From Streptomyces changanensis (GTDB lineage Bacteria > Actinomycetota > Actinomycetes > Streptomycetales > Streptomycetaceae): a DNA stretch of 64,000 bases. Under the pieces are notes generated by a model that made no database searches, was not told the DNA's origin, and saw only the letters and a list, made by a program, of their open reading frames with translations. The position numbers and the translations under genes are program-made. This document shows positions 59,345 to 64,000 of the stretch, piece after piece (positions within the stretch are counted from its first letter, which is position 1; each line of letters starts with the position of its first letter). The stretch covers positions 1,612,001-1,676,000 of the forward strand of contig NZ_CP102332.1 of NCBI RefSeq assembly GCF_024600715.1. The letters are read 5' to 3'.

Positions 59345-61089
59345 TTGCCGACCTCCTTGCCACCGAACAGCGCGGTGTCCTTCTGCCCGTCGTTCTCGAG
59401 CTGGCTCAGGGCGGCGATCTCAGGGTGGTGCAGGTCGAAGGCCGGCGATTCCGAGCGGATGCGCGGCAGCGTGAGGAAGTTGTGGCGCGGCGGCGGGCAG
59501 GACGTGGCCCACTCGAGCGACCGGCCGTAGCCCCACGGGTCGTCGACCTCGATCTTCTCGCCGTACTTGGCGGTCTTCCAGACGTTGTAGAAGAACGGCA
59601 GGATCGACAGGCCGAGCAGGAACGAGCTGATCGTGGAGATGGTGTTCAGCGCGGTGAAGCCGTCCGCGGCCAGGTAGTCCGCGTAGCGGCGCGGCATGCC
59701 CTCGGCGCCCAGCCAGTGCTGGACGAGGAACGTGCCGTGGAAGCCGATGAAGAGCGTCCAGAAGGTGATCTTGCCGAGGCGCTCGTCCAGCATCTTGCCG
59801 GTGAACTTCGGCCACCAGAAGTGGAAGCCGGCGAACATCGCGAACACGACGGTGCCGAAGACGACGTAGTGGAAGTGCGCCACCACGAAGTACGAGTCGG
59901 ACACGTGGAAGTCCATCGGCGGCGAGGCCAGGATGACACCGGTCAGGCCACCGAAGGTGAAGGTGACCAGGAAGCCGATCGTCCAGAGCATCGGCGTCTC
60001 GAAGGACAGCGAGCCCTTCCACATGGTGCCGATCCAGTTGAAGAACTTCACACCGGTCGGGACCGCGATCAGGAAGGTCATGAAGGAGAAGAACGGCAGC
60101 AGCACACCGCCGGTGACGTACATGTGGTGCGCCCACACCGTCACGGACAGGCCGGCGATCGCGATGGTCGCGGCCACCAGACCGATGTAACCGAACATCG
60201 GCTTGCGGCTGAAGACCGGGATGACCTCCGAGACGATGCCGAAGAACGGCAGGGCGATGATGTACACCTCTGGGTGGCCGAAGAACCAGAAGAGGTGCTG
60301 CCACAGCAGGGCGCCGCCGTTGGACGGGTCGAAGATGTGCGCGCCGAACTTGCGGTCGGCCTCCAGCGCGAAGAGCGCGGCGGCCAGCACCGGGAAGGCG
60401 AGCAGGACCAGGACACCGGTCAGCAGCACGTTCCAGGTGAAGATCGGCATGCGGAACATCGTCATGCCGGGTGCGCGCATGCAGATGATCGTGGTGATGA
60501 AGTTGACCGAGCCGAGGATCGTGCCGAAGCCGGAGAAGGCCAGACCCATGATCCACATGTCGGCGCCGACGCCCGGCGAGCGGACGGCGTCCGACAGCGG
60601 GGTGTAGGCGAACCAGCCGAAGTCGGCCGCGCCCTGGGGGGTGAGGAAGCCGGCCACGGCGATGATCGAGCCGAAGAGGTACAGCCAGTAGGCGAACATG
60701 TTCAGCCGCGGGAACGCCACGTCGGGCGCGCCGATCTGCAGCGGCATGATCCAGTTCGCGAAACCGGCGAACAGCGGCGTCGCGAACATCAGCAGCATGA
60801 TCGTGCCGTGCATCGTGAACGCCTGGTTGAACTGCTCGTTCGACATGATCTGCGTACCCGGACGGGCCAGCTCGGCGCGCATGAAGAGCGCGAGCAGACC
60901 GCCGATGCAGAAGAAGGCGAACGAGGTGACCAGGTAGAGCGTGCCGATCGTCTTGTGGTCGGTGGTGGTCAGCCACTTCACGACGACGTTGCCGGGCTGC
61001 TTGCGCCGGACGGGCAGCTCGTTCTCGTACGGCTCCTTCGAGCCGTCAGCTGCCGTGGCGGCACCCTGAGGTTCGTTGAGGATGCTCAC
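59341..61089 (-). CDS. ctaD: Cytochrome c oxidase subunit I
   Basis: 582 residues, twelve helices. Catalytic features: low-spin haem ligand in [17 protein letters not shown], CuB His and cross-linked Tyr in [15 protein letters not shown], two CuB His in [10 protein letters not shown], and haem ligands in [11 protein letters not shown]. It reduces O2 and pumps protons. The GTG at 61089 overlaps the ctaC stop (GTGA), so it is translated by coupling; the frame extending to 61263 lies inside ctaC. Confidence 0.97.
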   Translation of the reverse strand: MSILNEPQGAATAADGSKEPYENELPVRRKQPGNVVVKWLTTTDHKTIGTLYLVTSFAFFCIGGLLALFMRAELARPGTQIMSNEQFNQAFTMHGTIMLLMFATPLFAGFANWIMPLQIGAPDVAFPRLNMFAYWLYLFGSIIAVAGFLTPQGAADFGWFAYTPLSDAVRSPGVGADMWIMGLAFSGFGTILGSVNFITTIICMRAPGMTMFRMPIFTWNVLLTGVLVLLAFPVLAAALFALEADRKFGAHIFDPSNGGALLWQHLFWFFGHPEVYIIALPFFGIVSEVIPVFSRKPMFGYIGLVAATIAIAGLSVTVWAHHMYVTGGVLLPFFSFMTFLIAVPTGVKFFNWIGTMWKGSLSFETPMLWTIGFLVTFTFGGLTGVILASPPMDFHVSDSYFVVAHFHYVVFGTVVFAMFAGFHFWWPKFTGKMLDERLGKITFWTLFIGFHGTFLVQHWLGAEGMPRRYADYLAADGFTALNTISTISSFLLGLSILPFFYNVWKTAKYGEKIEVDDPWGYGRSLEWATSCPPPRHNFLTLPRIRSESPAFDLHHPEIAALSQLENDGQKDTALFGGKEVGK

Positions 61090-62054
61090 AGTTGGTTCTT
61101 CTCCGCATTCCTGGCCGGGTCCGTCTGCTGAATGCCCGACGGGATGTAGCCGGTCTGCCCCTTCTCGGCCAGCTCCTTGAGGTGCTGCTGGTAGCGCTCG
61201 GGGGAGACGACCTTGACGTTGAAGAGCATCCGGGAGTGGTCGACGCCGCAGAGCTCGGCGCACTTGCCGAGGAAGGTGCCCTCCTGCGTGGGGGTCACCT
61301 CGAAGGCGTTGGTGTGGCCCGGGATGACGTCCTGCTTCATCAGGAAGGGGACGACCCAGAAGGAGTGGATCACGTCACGCGAGGTCAGGACGAACCGGAC
61401 CTTCTCACCCTTCGGCAGCCACAGGGTCGGACCCGGGTTGCCGGTCTGCGGGTTGCGCGTGCCGGGGACGCCCTCGTCGTGGACGCCTTCGGCGCCCGCG
61501 GGGAACTGCTTCTGCCACTTGTCCGGAATGGCACCGAGCTCCTTGGAGACCTCGGCGCCCGTGGCGGCGTCGCCGTCCACGTTCTCGATGTAGTTGAAGC
61601 CCCAGCTCCACTGGTAGCCGACCACGTTGATGGTGTGGGCCGGCTTCTCCGAGAGGGCCAGGAGCTTGGACTCGTCACGCGCGGTGAAGTAGAAGAGCAC
61701 CGAGACGATGATGAGCGGGGTCACCGTGTACAGGGCCTCGATGGGCATGTTGTACCGGGTCTGCGGAGGAACCTCGACCTTGGTGCGGCTACGCCGGTGG
61801 AAGATGACGCTCCACAGGATCAGCCCCCACACCAGCACGCCCGTGGCGAGCGCAGCCGCCCACGAGCCCTGCCAGAGGGAGAGGATCCGCGGGGCCTCCT
61901 CCGTCACCGGGGTGGGCATTCCGAGGCGGGGGAAGTCCTCCCAGTTGTAGGAACAACCGGAGGCGGTAGCCAGGATCAGGCCCGCAGTCAGCACCTGCGG
62001 CAGCTTCCGCCGCATCGGGCGCCGCGACGAGCGGTCGGAGCCGTTGGGACTCAC
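61086..62054 (-). CDS. ctaC: Cytochrome c oxidase subunit II (lipoprotein)
   Basis: 322 residues. Lipobox TASGC after the signal peptide, two transmembrane helices (about 65-85 and 110-125), and a periplasmic CuA domain with its ligands in [13 protein letters not shown] and the upstream His in [11 protein letters not shown]. It receives electrons from the dihaem cytochrome. The GTG at 62054 has GGAAGG upstream. First gene of ctaC-ctaD-ctaF. Confidence 0.97.
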   Translation of the reverse strand: MSPNGSDRSSRRPMRRKLPQVLTAGLILATASGCSYNWEDFPRLGMPTPVTEEAPRILSLWQGSWAAALATGVLVWGLILWSVIFHRRSRTKVEVPPQTRYNMPIEALYTVTPLIIVSVLFYFTARDESKLLALSEKPAHTINVVGYQWSWGFNYIENVDGDAATGAEVSKELGAIPDKWQKQFPAGAEGVHDEGVPGTRNPQTGNPGPTLWLPKGEKVRFVLTSRDVIHSFWVVPFLMKQDVIPGHTNAFEVTPTQEGTFLGKCAELCGVDHSRMLFNVKVVSPERYQQHLKELAEKGQTGYIPSGIQQTDPARNAEKNQL

Positions 62055-62133
62055 GTAGCGCCTTCCCGAGAGTCTCGCCCGCGGGTCGGCTGCGGCCGTC
62101 TCGCTGGTCGGTCGCCGGCCCTGACGCGGGCAG

Positions 62134-62162
62134 GGGTTTGGATGTTTATGCGGACCAAACCC
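62134..62162. promoter_or_regulatory. Inverted repeat in the ctaC / cysteine desulfurase spacer
   Basis: GGGTTTGG (62134-62141) and CCAAACCC (62155-62162) with a 13-base spacer. It sits in the 314-base divergent region, in its only A/T-rich patch, so promoters for ctaC (minus) are probably here. The rest of the spacer shows nothing else I can name. Confidence 0.45.
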
Positions 62163-62356
62163 TACTGGACGCTATTTGGCGTCGCGCGGGGAGGGTGCCC
62201 AACGCGCCGCCGGACCCCTCTTTCGGGTTGTGTGCGCAGGTCGCGGGCCTGGTGGATCCCGTGCGGAGGCCCGGGCGCGGCGTCCCAGCGGCCCCCGGTG
62301 GGGGCCGCCCGGCGCGGGGAGCGGAAGGAGTGCCTCACCGCCGGGGCGGTCGGGGT

Positions 62357-62362
62357 TAGCGT
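62357..62362 (+). promoter_or_regulatory. -10 element of a probable leaderless promoter
   Basis: TAGCGT ends 6 bases before the GTG at 62369, with no ribosome-binding site between. Confidence 0.5.
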
Positions 62363-62368
62363 TGCCAC

Positions 62369-63757
62369 GTGGCCTACTTCGATGTCGCTTCCTCCGCCCC
62401 CCTCCACCCCGTCGCCCGGCAGGCGCTGCAGGCTTCGCTGGACGAGGGGTGGGCCGATCCCGCCCGGCTGTACCGCGAGGGGCGGCGCGCCCGGCTCCTG
62501 CTGGACGCCGCGCGGGAGGCCGCCGCGGAGGCGGTGGGGTGCCGCCCCGACGAGCTGACGTTCACCCCTTCGGGGACGCACGCGGTCCACTCCGGCGTCG
62601 CGGGCGCCCTCGCGGGGCGGCGCCGGGTGGGCGGGCACCTGGTGGTGTCGGAGGTGGAGCACTCGTCGGTGCTGCACGCGGCGGCCGCGCACGAGGCGGC
62701 CGGCGGGACGGTGACCCGGGTGCCGGTGGGGCGGTCCGGGGCGGTCGCCCCGGAGGCGTACGCGCGGGCGTTGCGGGCGGACACGGCGCTGGCGTGCCTC
62801 CAGTCGGCCAACCACGAGGTGGGGACCGAGCAGCCGGTGGCACGGGTGGCGGAAGCGTGCCGGGGGGCCGGGGTGCCGCTGCTGGTGGACGCGGCGCAGT
62901 CGCTGGCGTGGGGGCCGGTGGAGGCCGGGTGGTCGCTGCTGGCGGCGAGCGCCCACAAGTGGGGCGGGCCCGCGGGCGTGGGGCTGCTGGCCGTGCGCAA
63001 GGGGGTGCGGTTCGCGGCGGCGGGCCCGGCGGACGAGCGGGAGGCGGGGCGGTCCGCCGGGTTCCCGAACCTCCCGGCCGTCGTGGCGGCCGCGGCCTCG
63101 CTGCGGGCCGTGCGGGAGGAGGCCACGGCCGGGGCGGCGCGGCTGCGGGGACTGGTGGAGCGGATCCGGGCCGGGGTGGCGGAGTCGGTACCGGACGTGG
63201 AGGTCGTGGGCGATCCGGAGCGGCGGCTGCCGCACCTGGTCACGTTCTCGTGCCTCTACGTGGACGGGGAGGCGCTGCTGCACGAGCTGGACCGGGCCGG
63301 TTTCTCCGTCTCGTCCGGTTCGTCGTGCACGAGTTCGACGCTGACCCCCAGCCACGTCCTGCGGGCCATGGGGGTGCTGTCGGAGGGGAACGTCCGCGTC
63401 TCCCTGCCGCTCGACGTGGCGGAGGCGGACGTGGAGCGGTTCCTCCGGCTGCTGCCGGGCGTGGTGGCGGGCGTGCGGCAGCGGCTCGGGGCGCCGGTGT
63501 CCGCGCAGGCGGCGGCCGCGGGGGGTGACGGCGGCGGGCTCGTGGTGGACGCCCTCGGGAAGCGGTGCCCCGTCCCGGTGATCGAGCTGGCGAAGGTGAT
63601 CGGCGAGGTGCCGGTGGGCGGGACGGTGCGGGTGCTCGCCGACGACGCGGCGGCGCGGCTGGACATCCCGGCGTGGTGCGCCATGCGGGGGCAGGAGTAC
63701 GTGGGCGAGGAGCCGGCGGACCGGGGCGCGGCCTTCACGGTCCGCCGGCTGGTGTGA
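62369..63757 (+). CDS. Cysteine desulfurase fused to a TusA-type sulfur carrier
   Basis: 462 residues. Class V aminotransferase domain of the IscS/NifS type (1-372): PLP Lys197 in SAHKWGG and the persulfide Cys320 in SSGSSCTSSTLTPSHVL. After a short Ala/Gly linker comes a TusA (SirA-like) domain (about 389-462) with its sulfur-accepting Cys400 in LGKRCPVPVIELAK. The fusion would pass sulfur within one polypeptide. Divergent from the oxidase operon; the acceptor pathway (thiolated tRNA, molybdopterin or Fe-S) is unknown. Confidence 0.93.
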   Translation: MAYFDVASSAPLHPVARQALQASLDEGWADPARLYREGRRARLLLDAAREAAAEAVGCRPDELTFTPSGTHAVHSGVAGALAGRRRVGGHLVVSEVEHSSVLHAAAAHEAAGGTVTRVPVGRSGAVAPEAYARALRADTALACLQSANHEVGTEQPVARVAEACRGAGVPLLVDAAQSLAWGPVEAGWSLLAASAHKWGGPAGVGLLAVRKGVRFAAAGPADEREAGRSAGFPNLPAVVAAAASLRAVREEATAGAARLRGLVERIRAGVAESVPDVEVVGDPERRLPHLVTFSCLYVDGEALLHELDRAGFSVSSGSSCTSSTLTPSHVLRAMGVLSEGNVRVSLPLDVAEADVERFLRLLPGVVAGVRQRLGAPVSAQAAAAGGDGGGLVVDALGKRCPVPVIELAKVIGEVPVGGTVRVLADDAAARLDIPAWCAMRGQEYVGEEPADRGAAFTVRRLV

Positions 63758-63764
63758 CGCCCGG

Positions 63765-64000
63765 TCAGCCGAGGCGGGCGCGGACCTCGGCGGCGGCGTC
63801 CTCACCGTAGGTCTTGGTGAAGCGCTCCATGAAGTGGGCGCGGCGCAGGGTGTACTCCTGCGTGCCGAGGGTCTCGATCACGAGCGTGGCGAGCATGCAG
63901 CCGACCTGGGCGGCGCGCTCGTGGCCGACGCCCCAGGAGAGGCCGGAGAGGAAACCGGCGCGGAAGGCGTCACCGACGCCGGTCGGGTCGACCTTGGCCT
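63765..64000 (-). CDS. PfkB-family carbohydrate/adenosine kinase, 3' part only
   Basis: Only the last 77 or so codons lie in the window; the start is beyond the right edge. The PfkB signature DPTGVGDAFRAGFLSGL, with the catalytic Asp, begins near the window edge, followed by the usual helical C-terminus ending in EVRARLG. The sugar or nucleoside substrate cannot be decided. It converges with the cysteine desulfurase fusion gene, 7 bases away. Confidence 0.9.
   Translation of the reverse strand, partial: AKVDPTGVGDAFRAGFLSGLSWGVGHERAAQVGCMLATLVIETLGTQEYTLRRAHFMERFTKTYGEDAAAEVRARLG

Overview
The window is a piece of core chromosome from a high-GC actinobacterium, almost certainly a Streptomyces. 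Coding DNA is strongly third-position G/C biased. GTG and TTG starts are common. The protein families are typical of streptomycetes: DUF3040, SAV_6107-type HEPN, the Rv2175c-like DNA-binding protein, paired NlpC/P60 hydrolases and an actinobacterial bc1-aa3 respiratory chain. I saw no tRNA, rRNA, insertion sequence, prophage or CRISPR array. About 62 protein genes are supported; two are cut by the window ends (a transglutaminase-like protein on the left, a PfkB-type kinase on the right).

Layout. (1) 1-4.7 kb: transglutaminase-like protein, a 0.9 kb gene-free GC-rich stretch, then DUF3040, a methyltransferase and a HEPN protein. (2) 4.7-8.8 kb: an ABC-like ATPase, a YhgE/Pip membrane protein and a TetR regulator in one operon behind a perfect TetR-type palindrome. 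(3) 9.3-18.4 kb: a CrtI-like oxidoreductase, a His-rich repeat membrane protein, metF, and two thiamine loci: thiE, and thiO-thiS-thiG behind a TPP riboswitch, divergent from a ferredoxin-reductase-like flavoprotein. (4) 18.5-23.7 kb: PASTA Ser/Thr kinase, endonuclease IV-type nuclease, DUF4396 protein, molybdopterin oxidoreductase, bacterioferritin and its ferredoxin with an iron box. (5) 23.8-27.7 kb: aromatic amino acid entry point, with class II DAHP synthase and a fused anthranilate synthase preceded by a Trp leader peptide and attenuator. (6) 27.9-41.2 kb: two-component system, lipid and sugar metabolism (acyltransferase, hydrolase, glucokinase, acyl-CoA synthetase), ArsA-like ATPase, SRPBCC protein, phosphoesterase and a GT4 glycosyltransferase. 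(7) 41.3-49.4 kb: cell-envelope genes (GT-C glycosyltransferase, metalloprotease-like lipoprotein, two NlpC/P60 hydrolases), NYN protein, rhomboid protease, Lrp-type ligand-binding protein. (8) 49.4-52.4 kb: PLP enzyme under a SAM-IV riboswitch, then trpD. (9) 52.5-62.1 kb: respiratory genes qcrCAB, ctaE, and ctaCDF on the minus strand, interrupted by a receiver-like protein and an L,D-transpeptidase. (10) 62.4-64 kb: cysteine desulfurase-TusA fusion and the kinase fragment.

Regulation is unusually legible. One window holds a TPP riboswitch, a SAM-IV riboswitch, a Trp attenuator, a probable DmdR/IdeR iron box and a TetR autoregulatory operator. About ten genes have a TANNNT-like -10 element 6-8 bases before the start codon and no Shine-Dalgarno, so they are probably leaderless. 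I found no clearly unprecedented multi-gene system. The most interesting item is the leader of the PLP enzyme at 49.4-51.2 kb: SAM-IV aptamer, a hairpin that overlaps the aptamer tail, a six-codon upstream ORF with its own ribosome-binding site, and a hairpin fused to that ORF's stop codon.
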